Source: Phycisphaerales bacterium UBA854
GTDB taxonomy: Bacteria; Planctomycetota; Phycisphaerae; Phycisphaerales; SM1A02
DNA: 8,175 bases
Reading direction: 5' to 3'
Assembly: GCA_002295885.1 (NCBI GenBank)
Contig: DBGM01000052.1
Location: 61,467 to 69,641, forward strand
Shown piece after piece: positions 1 to 6,830 of the stretch; position 1 is the stretch's first letter, and every line of letters starts with the position of its first letter. Below the pieces are notes generated by a model. It was given only the letters and a program-made list of their open reading frames with translations, was not told the origin of the DNA and searched no databases. The translations under genes were made by a program, and so were the position numbers.

Positions 1-1214
<1,214 letters not shown>

Positions 1215-1246
1215 TGAACCTCTGCCCTCATCAAGCGGTGATGGAA

Positions 1247-1271
1247 CCCCCAAGATCAGTATTCTTGGGGG
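1247..1271. promoter_or_regulatory. Perfect inverted repeat upstream of sufB (candidate operator or leader hairpin)
   Basis: Arms CCCCCAAGA (1247-1255) and TCTTGGGGG (1263-1271) are exact reverse complements around a 7-base spacer. The element ends 32 bases before the sufB start. If the TAGAAT at 1287-1282 (minus strand) is the -10 box, it would lie just downstream of the transcription start, a usual place for a repressor operator; alternatively it folds as a hairpin in the sufB leader. I do not recognise it as a published SufR, IscR or RirA site. The symmetry is seen directly; the role is inferred. Confidence 0.5.
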
Positions 1272-1281
1272 CAGAAGTAGC

Positions 1282-1310
1282 ATTCTAGACCCATTTCTGG
1301 AACGATTCTA
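1282..1310 (-). promoter_or_regulatory. Two direct CTAGAAT copies, candidate sufB promoter/-10 region
   Basis: On the minus strand TAGAAT occurs at 1310-1305 and again at 1287-1282, each preceded by C, with starts 23 bases apart. TAGAAT matches the sigma-70 -10 consensus TATAAT at 5 of 6 positions. The downstream copy is the better -10 candidate because it leaves a leader of about 60 bases before sufB. No good -35 box lies at the right distance, so an activator or another sigma factor may be involved. The same CTAGAAT is repeated on the plus strand in front of the divergent carrier gene. Confidence 0.4.
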
Positions 1311-1324
1311 GTTGTTGGGCCGCT

Positions 1325-1352
1325 TTCAGAGCGTACTCTTAGGGCCTAGAAT
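1325..1352 (+). promoter_or_regulatory. Candidate sigma-70-like promoter of the A-type carrier gene
   Basis: TTCAGA at 1325-1330 (4 of 6 to TTGACA) and TAGAAT at 1347-1352 (5 of 6 to TATAAT) are separated by 16 bases. A start near 1359 would give a leader of about 47 bases. The -10 box is part of the third CTAGAAT copy in this intergenic region. Confidence 0.4.
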
Positions 1353-1405
1353 GGGGTATTGAAGCCGGTAGCCCGGCGACTCGATTCTGATTCCGGAGAA
1401 GTTCC

Positions 1406-1768
1406 ATGCCCGTCACCGTCACCGAGACCGCCGCCAGAGAGATCGCTGCCATCATCAATCAGCAGGACCTCGATCCCCAGGCCATCCGCCTGCGGGTGGG
1501 GGTCAAGGGTGGTGGCTGCAGCGGATTCAGCTACCTGCTGGATCTCACCGAGAACACCAAGGACAGCGACGAGTCCTGGGAGTACGAGTACCCCAAGGCC
1601 GAGGAAGACGGAAATCAGGTCATCACCGTGGTCTGCGACCCCAAGAGCTACCTCTACCTCAACGGAACGGTGATCGACTTCAAGGACGAGGTCATGGGTC
1701 GGGGCTTCGTCTTCAACAACCCCAATGCGACCAACACCTGCGGCTGCGGCAGCAGTTTCAGCGCTTAA
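1406..1768 (+). CDS. HesB/IscA-family A-type Fe-S carrier protein
   Basis: A 120-residue cytoplasmic protein of the HesB/IscA/SufA/ErpA family, which accepts Fe-S clusters from a scaffold such as SufBCD and passes them to apo-enzymes. The three cluster-ligating cysteines are present: Cys38 in GGGCSGFSY and Cys112 and Cys114 in the C-terminal TCGCGSSF. The family strings CDPKSYLYLNGTVIDF (77-92) and GRGFVFNNPNAT (98-109) are also clear. GGAG at 1395-1398, 7 bases before ATG 1406, supports this start; a longer frame overlapping it at 1359 is a shadow. It is divergent from sufB, so it probably serves the same assembly line. Compared with typical 105-110-residue members it has about ten extra acidic residues around 56-70 (WEYEYPKAEEDG). 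Whether it is best called SufA, ErpA or IscA cannot be settled from sequence alone, so no symbol is given. Confidence 0.94.
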   Translation: MPVTVTETAAREIAAIINQQDLDPQAIRLRVGVKGGGCSGFSYLLDLTENTKDSDESWEYEYPKAEEDGNQVITVVCDPKSYLYLNGTVIDFKDEVMGRGFVFNNPNATNTCGCGSSFSA

Positions 1769-1802
1769 GGGTCCGGGCCGGATGAGTTTCGGGCATGGGC
1801 AC

Positions 1803-1821
1803 CGCCCGCCGGTGGCGGGCG
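1803..1821. terminator. GC-rich hairpin between convergent genes (possible terminator)
   Basis: CGCCCGCC (1803-1810) and GGCGGGCG (1814-1821) form a perfect 8-bp stem with a GGT loop, 34 bases after the carrier stop codon and 29 bases beyond the stop codon of the oppositely oriented peptide gene. The position between two 3' ends fits a bidirectional terminator. There is no T-run on either side, so termination strength is uncertain. Confidence 0.45.
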
Positions 1822-1850
1822 ATGCGTAATTCTGGATGCAAGCGCTGGCT

Positions 1851-2024
1851 TCAGATGAAGATGGTGGCCACGATCCCGATCCAGATGGTGTAGATGGCGA
1901 GATCGATCAGGTTCACCTTGGATACGGTGGCCTCCCCACTCCAGGTCGCGGTATCCCCGGCGCCCGCTTTGAGGGCTCGGAACCATCCGGTTCGGGGGCG
2001 TGATTGTTGGGATTGATTGGACAT
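1851..2024 (-). CDS. 57-residue tail-anchored membrane peptide, unknown function
   Basis: I do not recognise this protein. The first 37 residues are hydrophilic (MSNQSQQSRPRTGWFRALKA and onward), and residues 38-57 are one hydrophobic segment ending the protein at IVATIFI, as in a C-tail-anchored inner-membrane peptide. There is no signal peptide. The ATG at 2024 is chosen because GGAG lies 8 bases upstream; the same frame stays open further upstream but has no comparable ribosome site. It is divergent from the exported cysteine-unit protein at 2210, with a 185-base shared upstream region carrying a direct repeat, so the two may be co-regulated. Being short, it could be a chance open frame, but the good ribosome site and clean membrane segment argue for a real gene. 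Confidence 0.6.
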   Translation of the reverse strand: MSNQSQQSRPRTGWFRALKAGAGDTATWSGEATVSKVNLIDLAIYTIWIGIVATIFI

Positions 2025-2097
2025 CGATACATCTCCATCGTGGCGTTCCGCCGCAGGGATAAGCGTCGAGTTCCAATGTTCTTTCGCATGACCGGGC

Positions 2098-2147
2098 ATT
2101 TTGTGGTTTTTGTGCCTTCGGGCGGTGTATTTGCTGGTTTTGGTGCC
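2098..2147. repeat. Imperfect 19-bp direct repeat, 31-bp period, in a divergent promoter region
   Basis: Copies at 2098-2116 and 2129-2147 match at 16 of 19 positions; the core TGGTTTTtGTGCC / TGGTTTTgGTGCC matches at 12 of 13. The 31-bp period is close to three DNA turns, placing both copies on the same face of the helix, as for cooperative binding of a regulator. The pair lies between the starts of the divergent genes at 2024 and 2210. The stretch is T-rich compared with its surroundings. The role is inferred. Confidence 0.45.
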
Positions 2148-2157
2148 GGAAGCACCA
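2141..2157. repeat. Inverted repeat TGGTGC-N5-GCACCA
   Basis: Perfect 6-bp arms at 2141-2146 and 2152-2157 around CGGAA. It overlaps the end of the second direct-repeat copy and lies 53 bases before the start at 2210. It could be half of an operator or a small leader hairpin. Confidence 0.3.
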
Positions 2158-2209
2158 TGGTCTGCCCATGATGTACCCTTGACACGTCCCCAGCCCACGG
2201 AGAGCAATC

Positions 2210-3076
2210 ATGATTCATCGCACCCTGATCACCATTCTCGCCATTGCTTCGGCGGCCGTCGCCGCTCCCCAGAACACCATCTGTCCGGTGATGCCCGACG
2301 AAGCCATCACCGACACCGACAACGTCGTGGAGTATCAGGGGAAGGAGATTGCTCTCTGCTGCGGTCGATGCGTCCGTCTATGGAACGCCATGGACGACGC
2401 CAAGCGCCAGGGACTCGTGGTCGCCGTCATGCCGGCGGGGAAGCCGGATGCCCCCAAGCCCGCCGCGAAGCCGGCCGCCGAAGAGACCCGGGTTCCGCTC
2501 TCGCAGTTGGATCCGCTGGGGCTGTGTCCAAAGTCGGGCAGCGACGTCGCGGCAATGGGCAGGGTCACCCGCCGGGTCATCAACGGAGTGGATGTCTCCT
2601 TCTGCTGCCCGCCGTGCATCAAGCCCTACGAGGACGACTACGCGGCCTACCGGAAGCGGATCGGGGATCAGATCGTCGTGCTGGAACTGGCGTACTACCC
2701 GACCGATCGCTGCATCGTGACCGGCCGGGAACTGGGCAAGGGGACCGCCGCGATCGACCACGTGCTGGGCAATCGACTGGTGCGTGTCGCCGATGAGGCG
2801 GCGGTGGCCAGGCTCGAAGCCGATCCCGACACCTACAACCAGAAGCTCGACCGGATCATCATCGAGGCGGAACGCAAGGACTATCCGCTCACCACCTGCG
2901 TGGTGCAGGGCAGCACCCTCGATCCGAAGCGCCCGCCTGCCGAAGTCGTGGTCGGCAACCGTCTGATGAAGCTCTGCTGCGCCGGTTGTGCGGGCAAGAT
3001 CCGCGCTACGCCGTACCTCTATGTCCAGAAGGTCAACGAAGCCTGGGCCGCAGTCGGCGAGGATGCCGGCTCCTGA
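2210..3076 (+). CDS. Exported protein with four YHS/TRASH-like cysteine metal-binding units
   Basis: A 288-residue exported protein, probably periplasmic and probably binding a transition metal. Residues 1-18 are a signal peptide (MIHRTLITILAIASAAVA, AxA before the cut). Four related units follow. Unit 1 has Cys25 and a CCGRC at 50-54; unit 2 has Cys106 and CCPPC at 132-136; unit 3 has only Cys168; unit 4 has Cys230 and CCAGC at 256-260. The spacing from first cysteine to CC is 24-25 residues in each complete unit, and each begins like CPxxx or CxVxG and has a V-x-G-x-x strand before CCxxC, as in YHS/TRASH-type domains. An Ala/Pro/Lys-rich linker (75-92) joins units 1 and 2. GGAGAG at 2199-2204, 5 bases before ATG, supports the start. 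A strong hairpin follows. Which metal, and whether it is storage, sensing or delivery, cannot be told. Family assignment is from pattern, not search. Confidence 0.82.
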   Translation: MIHRTLITILAIASAAVAAPQNTICPVMPDEAITDTDNVVEYQGKEIALCCGRCVRLWNAMDDAKRQGLVVAVMPAGKPDAPKPAAKPAAEETRVPLSQLDPLGLCPKSGSDVAAMGRVTRRVINGVDVSFCCPPCIKPYEDDYAAYRKRIGDQIVVLELAYYPTDRCIVTGRELGKGTAAIDHVLGNRLVRVADEAAVARLEADPDTYNQKLDRIIIEAERKDYPLTTCVVQGSTLDPKRPPAEVVVGNRLMKLCCAGCAGKIRATPYLYVQKVNEAWAAVGEDAGS

Positions 3077-3110
3077 CCAGCGGGTCTGGCCGTTGCAGCC
3101 ACCAGCACTG

Positions 3111-3142
3111 ACAACCCCGCATTCCGAAGAATGCGGGGTTGT
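3111..3142. terminator. Strong bidirectional terminator-like hairpin
   Basis: ACAACCCCGCATTC (3111-3124) and its exact reverse complement (3129-3142) form a 14-bp stem closed by a CGAA tetraloop, 35 bases after the stop codon of the cysteine-unit gene and downstream of the convergent dockerin gene. The GTTGT end gives a weak U-rich 3' edge to the plus transcript, and symmetry gives the same to the minus transcript. Position and stem length make a shared terminator likely. Confidence 0.75.
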
Positions 3143-3165
3143 GTGCGTAGGGAAAGAAGGACTTG

Positions 3166-3183
3166 CATGGCGCCAGGGCCATG
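3166..3183 (-). terminator. Candidate terminator of the minus-strand dockerin gene
   Basis: CATGGC/GCCATG arms (3178-3183 and 3166-3171) with a 6-base loop. Reading on the minus strand the hairpin is followed by CAAGTCCTTCTTTCC, a pyrimidine-rich tail. It lies 25 bases after the stop codon at 3208. A further small hairpin CAGCC-GGAC-GGCTG sits at 3186-3199. Confidence 0.45.
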
Positions 3184-3207
3184 AACAGCCGGACGGCTGC
3201 ACACCCC

Positions 3208-4572
3208 CTAGTCGCAACTCATCTGCAAGGTGCCGGTGCCGGCGCTGTTCTCATCCCAGCCGCCGATGCGGATCAGATACTGCTCGCCCGCGGTGACCGG
3301 GGTCTGCAGGTACGAGGAATATCCGGAGCACGTGGAGTTGTCGCCGTTGCAGGCGATCTGCGTCATGTCGTCGCAGGTGCCGCGGTAGACGACCAGATCC
3401 GTATCGAAGGTCGCCGTGCTGCATGTGCTGACGGTGAGCGAGCCGGTGCAGGTGGCCTGGTAGGAAAACCAGATGTCGGCATGCATCATGCCCAGGTAGG
3501 TTCCGCTGCACAGCGCATCGGAGTACGAGTCGCTGCTGGCCGTCGCGTCGAGGGTCGAGAAGGCGTTCGAACCATTGATGGCCGGCATCGCCGAGGCGCA
3601 TTCGTCGTTGTACTTGGGGATGGTGCAGTCGGTGGTGCTGCAGTCGGTGTCGGCGCCGCGGAAGCTGCCGCCTCCGGTCTTGCAGGCGTCGGACAGCTCC
3701 AGTGTGCAGCTTTCGTCGTCCCAGCAGCACGCGCCGTAGTCCGGGCAGTCCACGATGCTGCAGAAGGTTCCGGTGCCGTTCCAGACGCCGCCGGCGTACT
3801 CGCAGCCGGTTTCATCGGTGGATTCGCAGCCACCGGTGGGCAGGCAGCACGCGCCCGGCTGCTCGCAGGCCGATCCCCACTTTTCGATGACCATCAGCAG
3901 GTCGCTCACGTCGTACGGGTTGCCCCACTCGCTGATGATCTGCAGAAGGTCGGTGATGTTGACGTCGTCGTCACCGTTCATGTCGCCCAGGCAGGCGGCT
4001 GGGATATCGATGACCATGCGGATCCTGGGCCGAAGGGTGTCGGAGTTGTAGAAGTTCATGTAGGTGCTTCGGTAGGCACTCAGCAGAAGGTAGTCGTCGT
4101 TCCACACTCCGCCGACCGGAGCGATCGGAAGCGAGTAGGAGAAGTTGCCGCCGGAGGAACCGGCGCTTCTGGTGAAGTTGGGCGAATTCCAGCCGCTCAA
4201 GGCGGCGTTGTATCCGTAGGCCCCGTTGAACCATTTGCCCCGAAGCGTGAAGCTCGTCGAACCGCCGGAATGCCGTCCCACGAACGTGGCCGAGAGCACG
4301 GTGCTGCCCGGCTCAAGCTCGGGCATCGGGAACACCCACGAAGCGATTTTCTTGCCGGACATGCAGTAGCCGCCTTGGGTCGAGCAGTTCCCGACCGGAA
4401 TGTTCGTTTCATTGGCTTGGAACGAGTCCAGATCACAGCAGTCCTGGAAGGTGGCGTCGGCGTAGACCCGGCCCGAGTTGGTTGCTTCGATCTCGATGAT
4501 CAGTTCTTCCGCGTGCAGCGGTGCGGCGACCACCGCGAGTGTGGCGAATCCGATGAGTGTATTCAATTGCAT
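3208..4572 (-). CDS. Secreted modular protein: beta-rich domain, dockerin-like module, two Cys-rich modules, PPC-like domain
   Basis: A 454-residue exported protein of unknown function. Residues 1-21 are a signal peptide (MQLNTLIGFATLAVVAAPLHA). Residues 22-190 are a Gly/Ser/aromatic beta-rich region I do not recognise. Residues 194-234 are dockerin-like: one canonical calcium loop, DMNGDDDVNITD (197-208), then LLQIISEWG; the second copy, DVSDLLMVIEKWG (221-233), has lost its loop. Two Cys-rich modules follow, ACCLPTGGC (241-249) to CSIVDC (271-276) and ACCWDDESC (281-289) to CSTTDC (311-316). Residues 320-453 (NDECASAMP... to LQMSC) resemble bacterial pre-peptidase C-terminal-type domains with DIWFSY, DTDLVVYRGTC and YLIRIGG. 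GGGGGAGGG about 9 bases before ATG 4572 fixes the start; an in-frame extension upstream to 4650 is Arg-rich and would bury the signal peptide. No catalytic motif is visible, so binding or structural display at the surface is more likely than catalysis. Confidence 0.88.
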   Translation of the reverse strand: MQLNTLIGFATLAVVAAPLHAEELIIEIEATNSGRVYADATFQDCCDLDSFQANETNIPVGNCSTQGGYCMSGKKIASWVFPMPELEPGSTVLSATFVGRHSGGSTSFTLRGKWFNGAYGYNAALSGWNSPNFTRSAGSSGGNFSYSLPIAPVGGVWNDDYLLLSAYRSTYMNFYNSDTLRPRIRMVIDIPAACLGDMNGDDDVNITDLLQIISEWGNPYDVSDLLMVIEKWGSACEQPGACCLPTGGCESTDETGCEYAGGVWNGTGTFCSIVDCPDYGACCWDDESCTLELSDACKTGGGSFRGADTDCSTTDCTIPKYNDECASAMPAINGSNAFSTLDATASSDSYSDALCSGTYLGMMHADIWFSYQATCTGSLTVSTCSTATFDTDLVVYRGTCDDMTQIACNGDNSTCSGYSSYLQTPVTAGEQYLIRIGGWDENSAGTGTLQMSCD

Positions 4573-4675
4573 TGACCAATCCCTCCCCCGGGATTGCGAA
4601 GTGGATCGAAGCGGGCGTACGGTTCTGCGCAGGCGAAGCCGGCGAAACACGGACGTATGTTCGTACCTCTTCTGA

Positions 4676-4841
4676 AGATCCGTTCAGTCGTTGGACGGAT
4701 CTGTCCTGGTTCGCGGTGCGAACCTCAGCGAAGGTCGGTCGGATCCGGCGTAGGCCGTGGTGCGAACGGTGCCCCAAATGAGTGTTCACTCGTGGAACAC
4801 TCGATCCTTCGACATGTGTAGTAGAAAGGGTTCAGGATCGA
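4676..4841. repeat. Cluster of four perfect short inverted repeats
   Basis: Exact arms are AGATCCGT/ACGGATCT (4676-4683, 4695-4702), GGTTCGC/GCGAACC (4708-4714, 4718-4724), GAGTGTTC/GAACACTC (4780-4787, 4795-4802) and TCGATCCT/AGGATCGA (4801-4808, 4834-4841). GGTGCGAAC also occurs twice directly (4715-4723 and 4759-4767). Together they would make a folded leader for the dockerin gene, operators, or an untranslated RNA. No known riboswitch was recognised. Confidence 0.45.
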
Positions 4842-4848
4842 AATGCAA
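4820..4848 (-). promoter_or_regulatory. Weak candidate promoter for the dockerin gene
   Basis: On the minus strand TTGCAT (4848-4843) and TCTACT (4825-4820) are 17 bases apart, matching the sigma-70 boxes at 3 and 4 of 6 positions. If used, the leader would be about 240 bases and would include the first three inverted repeats. The match is poor and could be chance. Confidence 0.22.
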
Positions 4849-5010
4849 CTAGAAACGATTTGGCCAGTGAAACCAGTGTTTTCTGCCGATTGAGAGGGGG
4901 TTTGAATAGGGCCTGATTTTTCTTCCTACAAACGTCAGTGATCGTTGCATGTCGGAGATTGCATGTTGAAATGAGGTGACAGCGAGAGAACGGTTCGACT
5001 CTTTCACGGC

Positions 5011-5042
5011 ATCGGCTCCCGGGTTTCGGCTCGGGGGCCGAT
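5011..5042 (-). terminator. Hairpin just after the kelch-dockerin stop codon
   Basis: ATCGGC (5011-5016) pairs with GCCGAT (5037-5042), and the stem continues with CCCG/CGGG after one mismatch on the minus-strand RNA. It begins 5 bases past the TAA at 5050-5048. No T-run follows, so it is only a terminator-like hairpin. Confidence 0.45.
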
Positions 5043-5047
5043 CGTCT

Positions 5048-6718
5048 TTAGGCGTCGGGGCAGGTTCCCCATTCGTCGACCACGATCAGCAGGTCCAGGA
5101 CGTCGACGGCCCCGTCGTTGTTCACGTCGGCGATGCATTCACCGGTGCAGCCCCATTCGTCGAGCACGGCGAGCAGGTCCATCACGTTCACGGTCCCGGT
5201 GTCGTCGATGTCACCGGGGCACGGAACGGCCGGCTCGACGACCACACGGAAGATGCGGTTGGAGGCGGACGTGGGCTGGTAGGTCTGCGCGGCCCGATTC
5301 TGTCCGGGCGACGCGATGCCGCCGTACATGTACGCGACGTGCGTCGGCTCGGCGATGGTATCGAGGTCGAAGATGTACTCCTCGTGGTCGATCACCGGCA
5401 GGACCGCCATCTCGCTGCCGAAGTAGTAGGGCAGCCCCGTCGATTCGTCGAGGATCTCGGGGAACTGCGCATCCGGAAAGTGCTGCGACCATTCGTCGTC
5501 GCTGTCGTCGAGCAGTTCTCCGGGATCGAATCGGATGGCCAGGACCTCGTTGGAGTAGGGAATGAAGGGCTCCTCGACTATGACGCCGCCGCTGAGCACC
5601 TGGTAGCCCATGCCGCCGAGCACGAGCATCCAGTTCTCCTGTCGGTCCTCCGACCAGAAGGACATCGTCCCCGAGTGGTAGATGTTGAAGCCCTGCTTGA
5701 AGGTTCCGGTGTCGTCCGGATCGGCCTGCTGCATGGTGCCGGAGGGTCCGATGGTGATGGGGACCGACCAGATTCCGACCTCGAGGGTGAAGACGCCGGC
5801 CAGCGCGACGGCGCCGCGGTCCTGCTCGCCGTATCGCACCGGCAGCACGTTCAGGTCGCGCCGCCGCGCCCAGGCCGGAGGGTCTTCGGTCTCACCGATG
5901 AATGTAGGGGTCGATGTCGGGTCGTCCGGATCGAACGAGAAGCGTCGGATGCTCTTGGTGTACTCCTGCTGCGCCGGAGTGGGGCAGGGGCAGCCGGCGA
6001 ACTCGTCGAGGTAGCCACCGTCGAAGCGGTGTCCCAGGCAGAGCCAGAACTCATCCTCGACCAGCAGCATCGTGCCGCCGGTGACGGCGAAGAGGTCGGT
6101 GTCCTCCGCGGGGGCATCCACGAACCGTACGTGCTCGGAGAGTTCCGTGTCGTTGCCCTTGGTCCATCCCACGATGCCGGCGAGATCGAGAACCTTCAGG
6201 GTGTCGTAGGTCAGGAAACGGCTGGTGCTGTTGATCGGGCATCCGGGCCATTCGGTGCCGGGAGGCGGCTCCTCGTCCTGGTAGCCGTAGCCGCCCACCA
6301 GCAGCAGGTGCTCCTCGTCGTGGAAGAACAGTTTGTTGGTCGAGGCGAGGTCGGCGATCTGCATCGCGGTCAGATCGCTGTCGTCGAGGGATCGCTGGTG
6401 GACCGATTCGTCGAGGTAGTCGACGACGAAGATGTTGCGGTTGTAGCGCTTGGGTTCGAAGTTGTCCTCGGGGGAGCAGGTGAAGTCGTGTACTCCGGAG
6501 GTGCGTCCGCCGATGAAGACGAGGTAGTGGTCGTATCTGGCGTAGGCCGCCGACTGGATGGTCGGCAGGGCGTCGCCGGTCCAGGGGACCTCCTCGATGG
6601 TGACGCGAAACGGCGTGCCACCGTTGATGATCGGACTGAAGTCCTTGGTCTGATTGGCACTGTCGGCCACGGAGGTGGTGGTCAACAGCAGCAAGCTGGT
6701 CATAGGAACGAATCGCAT
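5048..6718 (-). CDS. Secreted kelch-like beta-propeller protein with C-terminal dockerin-like module
   Basis: A 556-residue exported protein. Residues 1-18 (MRFVPMTSLLLLTTTSVA) are a signal peptide. Kelch-like blades are visible as a hydrophobic strand ending in GG and a later aromatic strand: YLVFIGG (65-71) with NIFVVDY (95-101), LLLVGG (138-143) with RFLTYD (167-172), LCLGHRFDGG (226-235) with IRRFSFD (257-263), MLVLGG (364-369) with VLAIRFD (392-398), and AYMYGG (462-467) with RIFRVVV (488-494). Further partial GG sites suggest six or seven blades. Residues 500-553 are a complete two-loop dockerin-like module, DIDDTGTVNVMD (503-514) and DVNNDGAVDVLD (531-542), each followed by LLxVxDEWG. 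GGAGGAGAGG six bases before ATG 6718 fixes the start; an in-frame extension to 6820 lacks this. The propeller probably binds a ligand or glycan. Galactose-oxidase-type catalysis cannot be claimed: no copper-ligand pattern was recognised. The gene lies 112 bases downstream of the DUF2071 gene. Confidence 0.85.
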   Translation of the reverse strand: MRFVPMTSLLLLTTTSVADSANQTKDFSPIINGGTPFRVTIEEVPWTGDALPTIQSAAYARYDHYLVFIGGRTSGVHDFTCSPEDNFEPKRYNRNIFVVDYLDESVHQRSLDDSDLTAMQIADLASTNKLFFHDEEHLLLVGGYGYQDEEPPPGTEWPGCPINSTSRFLTYDTLKVLDLAGIVGWTKGNDTELSEHVRFVDAPAEDTDLFAVTGGTMLLVEDEFWLCLGHRFDGGYLDEFAGCPCPTPAQQEYTKSIRRFSFDPDDPTSTPTFIGETEDPPAWARRRDLNVLPVRYGEQDRGAVALAGVFTLEVGIWSVPITIGPSGTMQQADPDDTGTFKQGFNIYHSGTMSFWSEDRQENWMLVLGGMGYQVLSGGVIVEEPFIPYSNEVLAIRFDPGELLDDSDDEWSQHFPDAQFPEILDESTGLPYYFGSEMAVLPVIDHEEYIFDLDTIAEPTHVAYMYGGIASPGQNRAAQTYQPTSASNRIFRVVVEPAVPCPGDIDDTGTVNVMDLLAVLDEWGCTGECIADVNNDGAVDVLDLLIVVDEWGTCPDA

Positions 6719-6830
6719 GGGGTACCTCTCCTCCGCTCGCGATCCATCCTGACAGGAGCGGACTGGCGGAGCAAGGGTTTTCCCACAAGCGGCCCGTGGC
6801 CGGCCCTGAGGTGGTCTCATGAATGGTTGT

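Larger units (their letters stand above)
4573..5047. other. 475-base gene-free spacer rich in inverted repeats
   Basis: I see no credible gene here; short plus-strand frames at 4478-4821 lack ribosome sites and family features. The left half holds the ribosome site of the dockerin gene and a cluster of inverted repeats (4676-4841). The right half (about 4842-5000) is more AT-rich than the surrounding genes and holds an exact 8-bp direct repeat, TTGCATGT, at 4945-4952 and 4959-4966. The far right is the 3' hairpin of the kelch gene. No tRNA or rRNA pattern was recognised. Confidence 0.6.

Noticed and set aside
2179..2184. Exact TTGACA (-35 consensus) before the cysteine-unit gene
   Set aside because: The matching -10 position would fall inside the ribosome site and start codon (2202-2210), and no TATAAT-like box is there.
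3163..4575. 470-codon plus-strand open frame opposite the dockerin/Cys-rich gene
   Set aside because: Low-complexity Ala/Val/Gly composition with no family features; it is fully antisense to a well-supported gene.
4573..4650. N-terminal extension of the dockerin protein to an ATG at 4650
   Set aside because: It would put 26 Arg-rich residues before a good signal peptide and ignore the strong ribosome site before 4572.
4784..4798. GTTC-N7-GAAC resembling a LexA/SOS box
   Set aside because: The known LexA forms I recall are GAAC-N4-GTTC or GTTC-N7-GTTC; this one has the half-sites in neither arrangement, and the downstream gene is not an SOS gene.
5048..5210. Cellulosome-type anchoring suggested by dockerin modules
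   Set aside because: No cohesin, scaffoldin or glycoside hydrolase occurs in the window; these modules are widespread in planctomycete secreted proteins.
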